A DNA stretch of 64,000 nt from Paraglaciecola arctica BSs20135 (GCF_000314995.1 NZ_BAEO01000006.1:1-64000); one strand, 5' to 3'. Shown: positions 53,559-63,691, numbered from the stretch's first letter. Numbers and translations: made by a program. The notes: a model not told the origin generated them from the sequence alone.

Positions 53559-55247
53559 GTGAAAAATTTACTTAGGTATTTTAAGAACTTAACAATAACA
53601 ACAAACCAATTGGTGTTTTTTACCTGTTGTTATGTTGCTTTGATATTGAACTTACCTTTTTTAGTCAAAACAACCAATGTGATTACCTCTCTTGATAACT
53701 ACAATGGACTTTTTTTACTTTCATTACCTATATTTCTATTGTCTATCACTATTACCTTGCAGAGTATTCTTGCTTTTAGGTGGATCACTAAACCTATTCT
53801 AATTATTACAGTGATTTGCTCATCTTTAATATTTTACGGCACCATTTCTTATGGATTAGTGTTTGATTACGGCATGGTTCAAAATACGGTTGAAACTGAC
53901 ACTGCCGAAGCACTGTCCTACGTAAACCTTCACGCCATATTGTTTTTTATTCTATTTGGTATTGTCCCATCGGTATTAATATATGCGGTTCAACTCAGCT
54001 ATAAACCCTTTTTAAATGAGCTGTTAACTCGTTTGAAATTAATTGCAATGAGCCTTTGTGTGGTGTTTCTTATAGGCGGCTTATTTTATTCCAATTATGC
54101 GTCTGTTGGTAGAAACAACAAAGCGCTAATCGGTTATATCACCCCTTATAAAATGCTAGATGCGTCATACAAATTTGTACGAAATCACTATTTCACTTCA
54201 CCTTTGAAATTTAAGGTCCTGGATACATCTCCGACAATTGTACGTGATAGTAATAGAAAACATGTCACTGTTATGGTGCTCGGAGAAACAGCTCGTGCTG
54301 AGAGCTTTTCCCTTAATGGATATAACAAACCAACTAATCAGTACACTGAAAAACAAGGCGTGGTGTCTTTTACTAATATGCACTCATGCGGAACAGCAAC
54401 AGCTGTTTCTGTACCCTGTATGTTTTCAAGGTTAAGCAAACAAAATTATGATAAACGTATTGCGACCTCGCAACAAAACGCAGTTGATTTGATCCATTTA
54501 GCGGGCGCCGATGTGTTGTGGATTAGTAATAATAATGGCAGCTGTAAGGGAGTATGTACACGAGTAATCACGCAACAAATAGATACTAATAAATTAAACC
54601 CTCTATGTGATGGCGAGTACTGTTATGACGAAGCATTATTGGCTCCACTGCGTACAAAGCTTGATCATTTGACCCACGAAAACACTCTGATTGTTCTACA
54701 TATGATTGGCTCACATGGGCCTACATATTTTAAGCGATATCCAATAGAAAAAAGACTTTTCACACCCGATTGCCAACGTAGTGACATTCAAAATTGTTCA
54801 CAACAACAACTTATAAATACTTATGACAACACCATTGCCTATACCGATTTTGTTCTGTCACAAGTCATTAGTGGATTAAGTGAATTGGCGGAACAAGAGG
54901 ATGTTGAAACATCTCTGCTTTATATTTCAGATCACGGGGAATCACTCGGTGAAAATGGTATTTATTTACATGGACTGCCCTATTCGTTTGCGCCTGAAGA
55001 ACAAACTCGCGTTCCGATGATTTATTGGAATGACCCAATGCAAACAGATTTCAATCTAAACTGCCTAAATACTTCGGCAAAAGCACATATTACCCATGAT
55101 AATATTTTTGATACCTTACTCAGTATTATGTCGGTTCGCAGCACCGCTTATAGGATCGGAAGTGACCCCTTTATTCAATGTAAATCCCAAAGTGCCATTG
55201 CACGCACCACAGTACCCAATAGATTAGATACGGAGATAGTAAACTAG
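53559..55247 (+). CDS. eptA: Lipid A phosphoethanolamine transferase
   Basis: A 562-residue inner-membrane enzyme: five membrane segments (~15-180) then a periplasmic sulfatase-fold domain. The nucleophile Thr is in VLGETARAESFSLNGYN, with MHSCGTATAVSVPCMFSRLS, HMIGSHGPTYFKRYP and SDHGESLGENGIYLHGLPYS completing the zinc site and substrate loop. Several Cys pairs match the EptA/MCR disulfides. It transfers phosphoethanolamine to lipid A phosphates and gives resistance to cationic peptides such as polymyxin. GTG start; dgkA overlaps its last base. Confidence 0.93.
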   Translation: MKNLLRYFKNLTITTNQLVFFTCCYVALILNLPFLVKTTNVITSLDNYNGLFLLSLPIFLLSITITLQSILAFRWITKPILIITVICSSLIFYGTISYGLVFDYGMVQNTVETDTAEALSYVNLHAILFFILFGIVPSVLIYAVQLSYKPFLNELLTRLKLIAMSLCVVFLIGGLFYSNYASVGRNNKALIGYITPYKMLDASYKFVRNHYFTSPLKFKVLDTSPTIVRDSNRKHVTVMVLGETARAESFSLNGYNKPTNQYTEKQGVVSFTNMHSCGTATAVSVPCMFSRLSKQNYDKRIATSQQNAVDLIHLAGADVLWISNNNGSCKGVCTRVITQQIDTNKLNPLCDGEYCYDEALLAPLRTKLDHLTHENTLIVLHMIGSHGPTYFKRYPIEKRLFTPDCQRSDIQNCSQQQLINTYDNTIAYTDFVLSQVISGLSELAEQEDVETSLLYISDHGESLGENGIYLHGLPYSFAPEEQTRVPMIYWNDPMQTDFNLNCLNTSAKAHITHDNIFDTLLSIMSVRSTAYRIGSDPFIQCKSQSAIARTTVPNRLDTEIVN

Positions 55248-55612
55248 TGTTTGACAACATCAATAAGCCGAAAGGCATACAAAGAATTTATTTGGCCAGC
55301 TTAAATTCAGCAAGAGCTTTTAAGTGGTTATACAAAAATGAATCTGCTTTTAAACAAGAAATTTTACTGCTACTACTCGCTATACCAATATCGTTTTTAT
55401 TCAACATTAGTTTCAAAGAGCAACTCATATTAATTGTTGCGATAGTATTCATTATTTTTACAGAAGTTATAAATACTGCAATAGAGGCAGTAGTAGACAG
55501 AGTTGGATTAGATATTCACCCGTTATCTGGTTTGGCAAAAGATTTAGGCTCTGCAGCCGTGTTTATTAGCCTAATAGTTGCAGCCAGTATTTGGCTAATT
55601 GTCTTACTTTGA
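55247..55612 (+). CDS. dgkA: Diacylglycerol kinase
   Basis: A 121-residue integral enzyme with three membrane helices. The DgkA hallmark is FIIFTEVINTAIEAVVDRVG with the catalytic Glu; ESAFKQEILLLLLAIPISF and SGLAKDLGSAAVFISLI also match. It recycles the diacylglycerol released when EptA or related transferases take phosphoethanolamine or glycerol-phosphate heads from phospholipids, so coupling to eptA (GTG overlaps its stop) makes biochemical sense. Length is normal. Confidence 0.95.
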   Translation: MFDNINKPKGIQRIYLASLNSARAFKWLYKNESAFKQEILLLLLAIPISFLFNISFKEQLILIVAIVFIIFTEVINTAIEAVVDRVGLDIHPLSGLAKDLGSAAVFISLIVAASIWLIVLL

Positions 55613-55669
55613 TTGACAAAGCCAGCTTTCTTTAGGTTTAGCAAAGATGTTATGAAATTAAGGTAGAAA

Positions 55670-56428
55670 ATGAATTCTGAAATGAAACACGTTTTGATTA
55701 AAGTACCCCAAGTGACTCTTGGGTTTTGGATAATTAAAATTCTTGCCACTACTCTTGGAGAAACAGCTGGTGACGCCGTTTCTATGTCAATGGATCTTGG
55801 ATATTTGATTGGCACAATTATATTTATGACCTTTTTTATTCTGGCTGTTGTCTTGCAAATTAAAGCGAAAAAATTTAGTCCATATATTTATTGGATTGCA
55901 ATCATCGCATCAACAACTGTCGGCACTACACTAGCGGATTTTGCTGACCGATCATTGGGAATCGGTTATCTCGGAGGGTCAACACTCTTAGCCATACTTT
56001 TAGTGAGCACATTATTTGTTTGGAATAATTCACTTGGCAGCATTAGCGTTTCATCAGTTCACACACCAAAAGCCGAGGCATTTTATTGGCTCACCATAAT
56101 GTTTTCACAAACTTTAGGGACAGCACTAGGAGACTGGACAGCGGACTCAGCAGGTTTAGGGTATGTAGGCGCAGCTTATATTTTTAGTGGAGGCTTAGCA
56201 TTAGTAGTGGCTTGCTATTTTTTCACTAAAGTTTCTCGTACTATTTTATTCTGGCTAGCTTTTGTACTTACTCGTCCGCTAGGGGCTGTAATCGGTGATT
56301 TTTTAGATAAACCAATTGCACAAGGCGGTTTGGAATTTAGTCGCTACACAGCTTCAGGAGTGCTTCTGTTTGTGATCGTTGTTTTAGTTGTGTTACTGTC
56401 GAAGCGTCCGGCTTTAAAGCAACATTAA
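55670..56428 (+). CDS. Four-repeat membrane protein (COG4705-like)
   Basis: A 252-residue integral membrane protein made of four repeats, each with a conserved Gly-Asp core: GETAGDAVSMSMDLGYLIGT, GTTLADFADRSLGIGYLGGS, GTALGDWTADSAGLGYVGAA and GAVIGDFLDKPIAQGGLEFS. Each repeat spans two membrane helices (eight in all). I assign it to the COG4705-type family, whose function I cannot state. It follows dgkA by 57 bases and may share its transcript. Buried Asp residues suggest cation transport. Confidence 0.8.
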   Translation: MNSEMKHVLIKVPQVTLGFWIIKILATTLGETAGDAVSMSMDLGYLIGTIIFMTFFILAVVLQIKAKKFSPYIYWIAIIASTTVGTTLADFADRSLGIGYLGGSTLLAILLVSTLFVWNNSLGSISVSSVHTPKAEAFYWLTIMFSQTLGTALGDWTADSAGLGYVGAAYIFSGGLALVVACYFFTKVSRTILFWLAFVLTRPLGAVIGDFLDKPIAQGGLEFSRYTASGVLLFVIVVLVVLLSKRPALKQH

Positions 56429-56532
56429 TATGTTGATTTTAAAACACTTTTTACAGTGCTTTGTGCTCAAAGTTAACAAGATGAAGTTAAACTTAAAAAA
56501 GGATAATTTGTATCGATATTTTATTTTTCTAG

Positions 56533-56584
56533 CTTAAATTCAGTTTAAATTAAGCAATTCTTAAGTTTCATCTTGTAAGTTAAG
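56533..56584 (+). promoter_or_regulatory. PmrA-box-like repeats before the LTA-synthase-type gene
   Basis: ATTAAG (56549-56554), five bases, then CTTAAG (56560-56565), the 6-N5-6 layout; ATTCAG sits one 11-base register earlier (56538). A second overlapping pair CTTAAA/TTTAAA (56533, 56544) has the same spacing, and GTTAAG follows at 56579. The start codon is 55 bases after the CTTAAG. The richest of the three sites. Confidence 0.65.
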
Positions 56585-56614
56585 ATCCGTGTTGTATTAG
56601 AGATATTAATAACG

Positions 56615-58579
56615 ATGTTCACAGCTGTACTTTATCTATTTCGTCCTTTTATATTATTTTCCTTTCTGCTCATTTTAACTCTGTTTTTATCAAGAGTGGG
56701 ATTGGCCTTTTGGCAACTTGATCGTTTCGACGACATACAAAGCGTAGCGACGCTTATATTCAATGGACTAAGAATTGATTTAAGTACACTGGGTTACCTA
56801 TTAGTTTTACCTGCAATGTTACACCCGTGGTTTATGTTGTCTAAACACAACAAGGTATGGTTAACGACATTAAAAATTGTATTCTTCTTTGGGTTTATGG
56901 CAGTAGTATTCTTTGAACTTGCCACGCCTGCATTTATCATGGAATACGGTTTTCGCCCCAATAGATTATTTATTGAATATTTGGATTATCCTAATGAAGT
57001 AATGAAGATGTTGTGTAACGGCCATTTACTGACATTAGGTTTGGTATTTATAAGTCTTATCGTTCTCGGCAGTATATGTTGGCCGCTTCTAAATAAGATT
57101 GTTGGCTTGCAAAAAACTGCAAATCGCCCTGCCCTTATTGCTTCAGCTTTGTCCTCTGTTGTTATGTTACTCGTCCTTTTTTTATGCGCCAGAGGCACAA
57201 TAGGACATCGCCCAATCAACCCATCACTGGTATATTTTTCTACAGATCCTTTAGTTAATTCTTTAACCTTAAATTCGCTTTATAGTGTGGCTCATGCCTA
57301 TAAACAATTTGGTAATGAAAAAAATGCAGCCAAGCTCTATGGCAATATGGATAACAAAAAAGTCATTTCTCTTGTTCGCCAAGAAACAGGGTTGGCAGAG
57401 CAGTCATTTAAAGATAAAACACAGCCCTCTTTGTCATCTCGCGATCCAGTCTATAAAGGGAAACCTAAAAACCTGGTGATTATCCTAGAAGAAAGTCTAG
57501 GTGCTCAATTTGTATCCACCTTAGGAGGGCTGCCACTTACCCCTCAAATTGACAAATTAAATAGTGAAGGTTGGGCATTTAAACAATTATATGCAACTGG
57601 TACTCGCTCTGTCAGAGGCATCGAAGCCGTCATCACCGGATTTACGCCGACTCCAGCAAGAGCCGTGGTTAAACTGGATAAGTCCCAACGTGACTTCTTT
57701 ACTATTGCTAGTTTGTTAAGAAATAACGGTTATACCACGCAATTTATCTACGGTGGTGAAAGCCATTTCGATAATATGAAAAGTTTTTTCTTAGGTAATG
57801 GGTTTACCGACATTGTTGATTTTAAAGATTTTGAAGATCCAAAGTTTGTTGCTTCTTGGGGAGCCTGTGATAGGGATTTATTTAATCAAGCGGATATTGA
57901 GCTAACTAAACTCCATAACAGCAATAAACCCTTCCTGAGCTTTATTTTTTCATCAAGTAATCATGACCCATTTGAAATTCCAGAAGGCATTGTGACTCCT
58001 ATTGAATACTCAGATGAACAATTGTCACAATATGATGAAAAAGAACGCAGGCGTCATCAAGCGATCCAATATGCAGACTTTGCTTTGGGTGAGTTTATAG
58101 ACAAAGCGAAAACTCGCCCTTATTGGCAAGATACAGTATTTCTGGTGGTGGCCGATCATGATGCGAGAGCGCTAGGAAATAATCTTGTACCCATTAAAAA
58201 CTTTCATATTCCTGGTGTCATATTAAATTCAACAAAAGGTCACGTCTCTGATGAAAGGATCACAAGCCAGATTGATTTAGCACCAACATTACTGTCGCAA
58301 ATGGGGATCATAAATCATTCACCTATGTTGGGCCATGATATGAATGATCCGCAATCTTCGGGGCGTGCCATGATGCAATATGCTGAAAACTTTGCATATA
58401 TGGAAGGTAACGAAGTAACGATATTACAACCACAAAAACCGGCTACTAATTTTATATATGATTTTAAACAAAAGACTCTCACCCCAACACAGATGAACCC
58501 AGCTCTGGCTGAGATAGCCTTAGCTCATGCTCTATGGGGCAGTTTGGCATACAAAAATGCATGGTATCGGGGTGAGTAA
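56615..58579 (+). CDS. LTA-synthase-family phosphotransferase
   Basis: A 654-residue inner-membrane protein: five membrane segments (~5-205), then a periplasmic sulfatase/phosphatase-fold domain (~275-600). Metal and catalytic motifs are NLVIILEESLGAQFVSTLGG, the nucleophile Thr in LYATGTRSVRGIEAVITGF, SFIFSSSNHDPFEIPEG and FLVVADHDARALGNNL. Relatives move glycerol-phosphate or phosphoethanolamine onto envelope glycans. The upstream regulator-type box ties it to the lipid A regulon and suggests another envelope decoration. The acceptor is unknown. Confidence 0.9.
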   Translation: MFTAVLYLFRPFILFSFLLILTLFLSRVGLAFWQLDRFDDIQSVATLIFNGLRIDLSTLGYLLVLPAMLHPWFMLSKHNKVWLTTLKIVFFFGFMAVVFFELATPAFIMEYGFRPNRLFIEYLDYPNEVMKMLCNGHLLTLGLVFISLIVLGSICWPLLNKIVGLQKTANRPALIASALSSVVMLLVLFLCARGTIGHRPINPSLVYFSTDPLVNSLTLNSLYSVAHAYKQFGNEKNAAKLYGNMDNKKVISLVRQETGLAEQSFKDKTQPSLSSRDPVYKGKPKNLVIILEESLGAQFVSTLGGLPLTPQIDKLNSEGWAFKQLYATGTRSVRGIEAVITGFTPTPARAVVKLDKSQRDFFTIASLLRNNGYTTQFIYGGESHFDNMKSFFLGNGFTDIVDFKDFEDPKFVASWGACDRDLFNQADIELTKLHNSNKPFLSFIFSSSNHDPFEIPEGIVTPIEYSDEQLSQYDEKERRRHQAIQYADFALGEFIDKAKTRPYWQDTVFLVVADHDARALGNNLVPIKNFHIPGVILNSTKGHVSDERITSQIDLAPTLLSQMGIINHSPMLGHDMNDPQSSGRAMMQYAENFAYMEGNEVTILQPQKPATNFIYDFKQKTLTPTQMNPALAEIALAHALWGSLAYKNAWYRGE

Positions 58580-58645
58580 GTCGAGTTTTAGTGAATAAAC
58601 TGGTTTAAATGAAAATTACTGCAGCATAATCTAGGCGTGAGTTTA

Positions 58646-61600
58646 TTATTTCTGATTCAATGCTGAGGGCGATAGCCCATAATACTTTTTAAACACTTTA
58701 GAGAAGTACGCTAAGCTGTCAAAACCAACTGCATAGGCCACTTCACTAACATTCATTTTATCCTGCTCTAATAATAATTTTGCTTGTTGTAAGCGTAATG
58801 CCTGAATATGCGCTAATGGCGAAATCTCAAAACTGCTCTGACATTTTCGGCGCAGGGTTTCTTTACTCATAAACATCAATTGAGACAAAATATCTATATT
58901 AAAGTCGCTATCATGTAGATGAGCAAAAATATGCCGTTGCAAATTATCCTCAAACGAATCGTTATTGTTAGCTACACTTTCTAGTTGCGAAGCCATTTGG
59001 ATTTTTTGTCGTGCAACAGCTTTACGACTTTTTATCAGAGTGTTGACCCGCATGACTAACTCTGAGGTATCAAATGGTTTGATCAAATAGTCATCGGCTC
59101 CACTGGCAAAACCCTGCACTATATCTCTTTTCATTGTTTGTGCTGAAAGTAATAAAATAGGTATATGTTTGATTTCTGGATGGCTCTTGATCTTTTGGGT
59201 TAACTCCAGCCCCGACATAACCGGCATACTAATATCTGAAATAATAATATCTGGTAGGTTTTTTAAAGCTGAAACATAGCCCGACTGACCATTATCAGCT
59301 TCAATAACAATAAAGCTATTTGTCAACCTCTGGCAGATAAACTGCCGTAACTCGGCATTATCATCAACTACCAGAATTTTCGCACAGTCTTTTTCCAGAG
59401 GGTCAATAAAATAATCTACTGTAGTACTATCTTGTTCAATTATGGTCGGTTCTAGAAGTTGTTCTGTTTTAAAATGGGATTTTCCATAAGGTAGCCATAT
59501 TGTAAACTGGCAGCCCTGCTCTATTTCAGTTTGCAATTCAATTTCGCCATGATGCAACTCAACTAATTCTTTTACTAGCGCTAAGCCGATGCCTGTACCT
59601 TTAGTTGACTCACCTTTAGATGATTCTTCTTGATAGTATCGCTCAAAAACTTGTTCTATATTTGACGAATGAATGCCATGACCATTGTCTGTGATCCTTA
59701 TTCCTAACTGCTGTGGCTGCTGGATAAGCTCCATTGTGATATCAGTATGTTTGCCGCTGTATTTGATCGCGTTAGAAAGTAAGTTTGAAATACATTTGTC
59801 GATTTGATCTAAATCGCAATATATGTCGTGGGGATTTTCACAGTTAACTAGTGTAAGGCGTTGCTGATGTTGCTCTGCCCAGGGTAAAAACCGTTCATAA
59901 TTGACTCTGATTAATTCGGCTATATCATGCTGGCTAACCCGAAGAGATAACTGCCCTACTTCGAGTCGATTGATGTCGAGCACTTGTCCCACCAAAGCCA
60001 GCATTGTTTTGGCATTATTTAGTGCGGTAAAAGTTAAATTTTTAATTTTAACGTCTAATTGTGCGCCACATTCTTTTAGTATGGTTTCAAGTGGTCCGAT
60101 AGTCAGGGTTAGCGGGGTTCTAAACTCATGAGACACATTAGAGAAAAATCGGTCTTTTAATATTTGTTGTTGTTTAAGTTGCTCTACTTTAAGGGCGATT
60201 TCTTTGGTTCGCTCTGTTATCCCAAGCTCTAAGTTTTGATTTTGTTGTTCTAAAGCTTTGTTACGCAGTTTTTGACCTAATCTAATACTCGCGCCGATGA
60301 CCAGTAAAAACGTGATCAGATAAATCAATTTAGCCCAATAAGAAAGATACCAAGGATAGGCTACGGCAAAATTGTGTTCTGTTGTAGCGTTTCTCCCCCA
60401 CGGATCTTCTGCTTCAACAAAAAGTGTGTAGTTGCCACCTGGAAGTAATGTGAAGTCTTTACTGGTTTCTGTTGACCATGGTGTCCATTGTTGCTCATCT
60501 GGCCCTGCAAGTAGCGTACGATAGCGAGTATCGGTAGGTGTTGAATTATCACCAAGCGCAAAACCAATGCGAATTGAATTGTTATCCACGGAAAAGGCAT
60601 TTTGTGGAAAGTCTAAAGGTAAGCGGGAATTGCTGTTGATACTGTTAATATATTGAATTGTCAAAGGCGCAGCTTTGGGAATATTGTGAATCGACTGTTC
60701 AGACAATCTATAAATACTGCCATTTGCCGCCCCAAACCAGATTGCATCGTCAAAATAGGCCAATCCTCTGGTACCCGAATGATTGTAAGGCTTAAATAGT
60801 GATTCTTGTTCAACATATATTCCAGAGTCGTTTTTATATATCACCCCAGTGTCACGGCCTGCGTGGTACCAAATACGTTGTTTTTCATCAATTTTTATTT
60901 TGAATACGTCTTTATTTGGGGTTTTTAATGCGTCGGGTAAGTCATTCACTAGGGTGAACTCAGGTGTATCCTTAGAATGGTATTCGAGCACGCCATTTTG
61001 GGTTCCAATTAACATTCTTTGATCATACACAAAAGGACGCAAATGCTCGTTACCAAGTGGAGCCGATTTATTGTCGAATTTAAGCAGAGAATCTATATCA
61101 ACTTTGGCATCTACCTTGGTTAATCGATACAGCTCTTGTTGCTCAGTCGAGAACCAAATATACAGCCGACTATCATCAATTGGTTGGATCGCTAGGTATT
61201 CAGTACTACTTTTGTCTTCTGCTAAACGCGTTTCTTGCCACTGCCCATTAACCCTAGTAAATTGCGATAAATTATTGCCTATTGTGGCATATAAAAACTG
61301 TTTGTCGGGAGACGTAGCTATCTCTGAAACCCAATCCTCAGTGGATATCAACTTGGGAGCTGTGATCACTCTTTGCTCATTGACCAGAGCCCAATTAAAT
61401 GAATACACTCCAGCCTCTGTACCTACTAAAAGCTCGTCATCTATGACCAACAAGTCGAGCACAACAAGGTTGAAATCTGGAATTTGGGTAAACATAGGAC
61501 TGCGAGTTTTACCATTTGGAAAAGTCAGTTGGTAAAATCCCGTTCCCGAAAAGAACATGCTTTGGTGAATATTATAGATATTTTCAAAATCAACTGTACC

Positions 61601-62635
61601 AGTATCACTCTGATACTCACTGCGTAGATGGGGAGGCTGAAAAACACTGATGTTAGGTAAGCCTGCTAACCAGATATTTTGTTGGTCATCTTGAAAGACA
61701 TTGTAGATGGTAGACAAGCCTAAACCGTCAGTTTGTTTATAATGACGCATAAGAGTAAACGACTCATCAAAAACCATTACTCCGTCAAGTGAAGACGTTA
61801 GATAATAGTAACTGTCTTGCCCTTGTATACTGCTGCTGAGTCTGTTCGTAGGTAGGCTTTGAGGTGAAATAACATTGATGAACGTGTCATTTTCAAGTTG
61901 AAATACACCTTGTAAGTTAGTCACCATAATAATCTTCTTCTGGTGATTCATAAAAACCGACTTTATTCGCATATTAGCTGGAAATTGCCAATCTAATGGG
62001 GTTGCTACAGGCTCACCGTTAAGCATTTCTATTGAATACATTTTATGCTTGTCTTCAATTAATAAGGTGTTACCAATTTTAAAAACTCGGGTTCCTATTA
62101 CACTTTGCTGTTTTATTCTTTTTATGTGTTTACCGTCCCACACTAAAATTGCTTGCTGGGTACTAAACACCACCATTTCTTGGTTACTGTTAACGCCTAA
62201 GGTCTGACCAAAATCTTCAAGTAGATGCGCTGTGGGTATCAAAGTAAAATTAAATTCTCCTGTGTTGGTTGGGCTGAAATAGCCAAGCTCTCCCACTGCA
62301 CCAGCATAGATCCTGTCGTCGTGCCAAACGGTAACAGCGCGAATACGAGTATTATTAGGTGTACTAAAACGCTGCCAATTTTCGCCATCCCAAGTTGATA
62401 ACCCATTACCGGTAGCAAACAGCATTCGACCGTCAATATATTGAGCTACAGACCAAATTTGATTACTGCTTTGATGCTCTTCAATATTAAACACTCGGGC
62501 AATAGGATTACCCACTTGCTGGTATTGGTTTGCATAAACGCTATTGAGGAAAAATTGTGATAAAAATATGGCAGGGTAAAATATATAAGCTAACCACAAA
62601 GGTAGTATTCGTTTTGATTCATCAAAAATATACAA
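58646..62635 (-). CDS. Hybrid two-component system protein (Reg_prop/HK/RR/AraC)
   Basis: A 1329-residue one-protein signalling system. After a signal-anchor comes a two-lobed propeller sensor (~35-680, with Reg_prop repeats such as YNVFQDDQQNIWLAGLPNIS), a Y_Y_Y domain (~690-785), a membrane segment (~790-810), a kinase (FSNVSHEFRTPLTLTIGPLE; GTGIGLALVKELVELHHGEI), a receiver (KILVVDDNAELRQFICQRL; Asp in IIISDISMPVMSG) and an AraC helix-turn-helix (FDSLAYFSKVFKKYYGLSPS). Members sense oligosaccharides and switch on their use. It starts at a TTG and is divergent from the PEP-CTERM gene. Confidence 0.93.
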   Translation of the reverse strand: MYIFDESKRILPLWLAYIFYPAIFLSQFFLNSVYANQYQQVGNPIARVFNIEEHQSSNQIWSVAQYIDGRMLFATGNGLSTWDGENWQRFSTPNNTRIRAVTVWHDDRIYAGAVGELGYFSPTNTGEFNFTLIPTAHLLEDFGQTLGVNSNQEMVVFSTQQAILVWDGKHIKRIKQQSVIGTRVFKIGNTLLIEDKHKMYSIEMLNGEPVATPLDWQFPANMRIKSVFMNHQKKIIMVTNLQGVFQLENDTFINVISPQSLPTNRLSSSIQGQDSYYYLTSSLDGVMVFDESFTLMRHYKQTDGLGLSTIYNVFQDDQQNIWLAGLPNISVFQPPHLRSEYQSDTGTVDFENIYNIHQSMFFSGTGFYQLTFPNGKTRSPMFTQIPDFNLVVLDLLVIDDELLVGTEAGVYSFNWALVNEQRVITAPKLISTEDWVSEIATSPDKQFLYATIGNNLSQFTRVNGQWQETRLAEDKSSTEYLAIQPIDDSRLYIWFSTEQQELYRLTKVDAKVDIDSLLKFDNKSAPLGNEHLRPFVYDQRMLIGTQNGVLEYHSKDTPEFTLVNDLPDALKTPNKDVFKIKIDEKQRIWYHAGRDTGVIYKNDSGIYVEQESLFKPYNHSGTRGLAYFDDAIWFGAANGSIYRLSEQSIHNIPKAAPLTIQYINSINSNSRLPLDFPQNAFSVDNNSIRIGFALGDNSTPTDTRYRTLLAGPDEQQWTPWSTETSKDFTLLPGGNYTLFVEAEDPWGRNATTEHNFAVAYPWYLSYWAKLIYLITFLLVIGASIRLGQKLRNKALEQQNQNLELGITERTKEIALKVEQLKQQQILKDRFFSNVSHEFRTPLTLTIGPLETILKECGAQLDVKIKNLTFTALNNAKTMLALVGQVLDINRLEVGQLSLRVSQHDIAELIRVNYERFLPWAEQHQQRLTLVNCENPHDIYCDLDQIDKCISNLLSNAIKYSGKHTDITMELIQQPQQLGIRITDNGHGIHSSNIEQVFERYYQEESSKGESTKGTGIGLALVKELVELHHGEIELQTEIEQGCQFTIWLPYGKSHFKTEQLLEPTIIEQDSTTVDYFIDPLEKDCAKILVVDDNAELRQFICQRLTNSFIVIEADNGQSGYVSALKNLPDIIISDISMPVMSGLELTQKIKSHPEIKHIPILLLSAQTMKRDIVQGFASGADDYLIKPFDTSELVMRVNTLIKSRKAVARQKIQMASQLESVANNNDSFEDNLQRHIFAHLHDSDFNIDILSQLMFMSKETLRRKCQSSFEISPLAHIQALRLQQAKLLLEQDKMNVSEVAYAVGFDSLAYFSKVFKKYYGLSPSALNQK

Positions 62636-62956
62636 ACAGGCTCTACCTATATTTTTATTCTATAAATCAGTCTACGAGTACTTATCAAAAAGCACAAGAA
62701 AAGAACGTTAAATCAATTGTTTGCGTGTAAAACCATAAAGTATATTCCACTCATTAATGGCTGCGATATTATTTTGGATAAACATTAATGTGGATACAGG
62801 ACAAACAACTGTGGATACAGAGCAACAGCTTAACCTTGGCTTTAGGTTACCTTGTTTAGCATCTTACTGATTGCGCAAAGGCTTAGCTTTTTAACAAAAC
62901 AAACTCAAACTAAACGGAGAATAAAAGTGACTAAAACATATGTAAAGGAACAAAAA

Positions 62957-63691
62957 ATGGTCAAACAAGGATTAGTGAAAAAAGTGGCTTTGGCAGCATT
63001 ACTGTCGAGTGTCAGTATATTCTGCAGCCAATCGCAAGCCACTATTATCGGGAGTTTTGACACTGGTGTTGATGTGAATATTTCATCAAACATTTCAGAA
63101 AATGAATTCGGGACAGATATATTTGAAGAACTTGTTTACATTGAAGGCAACGCTTCTGGTAACAATAGTGGTAGCGATTACTCGGACATAATTCTTGGTG
63201 CCAATGAAACAGGCACCATGAGTGCAGCAGCTGATGGCCAAGTAGAAGGAGTTGCAGGTTTTGTACAAAGTTCATGGGAAACCGAAGGGTATTTTTATTT
63301 TGAAAATAATACTGGTTCGGACATTACCGTAAATATGACCTTTGATATAACTTGGTTCGCTAATATTTTCACCTCCAGTATTGACGAGGAGGCCTATGCT
63401 ACAGCTGGTGTTTTTATAGAAGATAGTTATGGCGACAGTGTGTTCGAAGATTGGATTGAATTAGATAGTCTTATTGAAGGACCAGGAGCCTTTAGTCTTT
63501 CTGATTCCTTTGCCGTCAATTTTAGTTTTGATTTAGCCGATGGTGATTATGAAGAGTATTTTTTGATCGTAGACAGTTTTGGCTTTGCTGAAAATCTTCA
63601 GCAAGTTCCTGAACCAACAGGCCTTCTTTCAGCCGGGCTAGTACTTTTGTTTGTTATGCGAAAGCGTAAGATGACTACTTTAAGTGATTAA
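62957..63691 (+). CDS. PEP-CTERM sorting-domain protein
   Basis: A 244-residue secreted protein with a signal peptide (VKKVALAALLSSVSIFCSQ to about QSQA), a beta-rich Asn/Ser/Asp/Glu-poor-in-Cys domain (~30-215) and a C-terminal sorting signal VPEPTGLLSAGLVLLFVMRK then a basic tail. The PEP motif, membrane helix and Arg/Lys end are read by an exosortase and tie to exopolysaccharide or surface structure. I start at the ATG at 62957 (AAGGA seven bases before); a GTG at 62927 with GGAGA also fits. No exosortase gene lies in the window. Divergent from the HTCS gene, a possible target. Confidence 0.85.
   Translation: MVKQGLVKKVALAALLSSVSIFCSQSQATIIGSFDTGVDVNISSNISENEFGTDIFEELVYIEGNASGNNSGSDYSDIILGANETGTMSAAADGQVEGVAGFVQSSWETEGYFYFENNTGSDITVNMTFDITWFANIFTSSIDEEAYATAGVFIEDSYGDSVFEDWIELDSLIEGPGAFSLSDSFAVNFSFDLADGDYEEYFLIVDSFGFAENLQQVPEPTGLLSAGLVLLFVMRKRKMTTLSD

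Noticed and set aside
61071-61535. 154-codon plus-strand ORF inside the HTCS gene
   Set aside because: Antisense to the propeller sensor region, with no ribosome site or family match.
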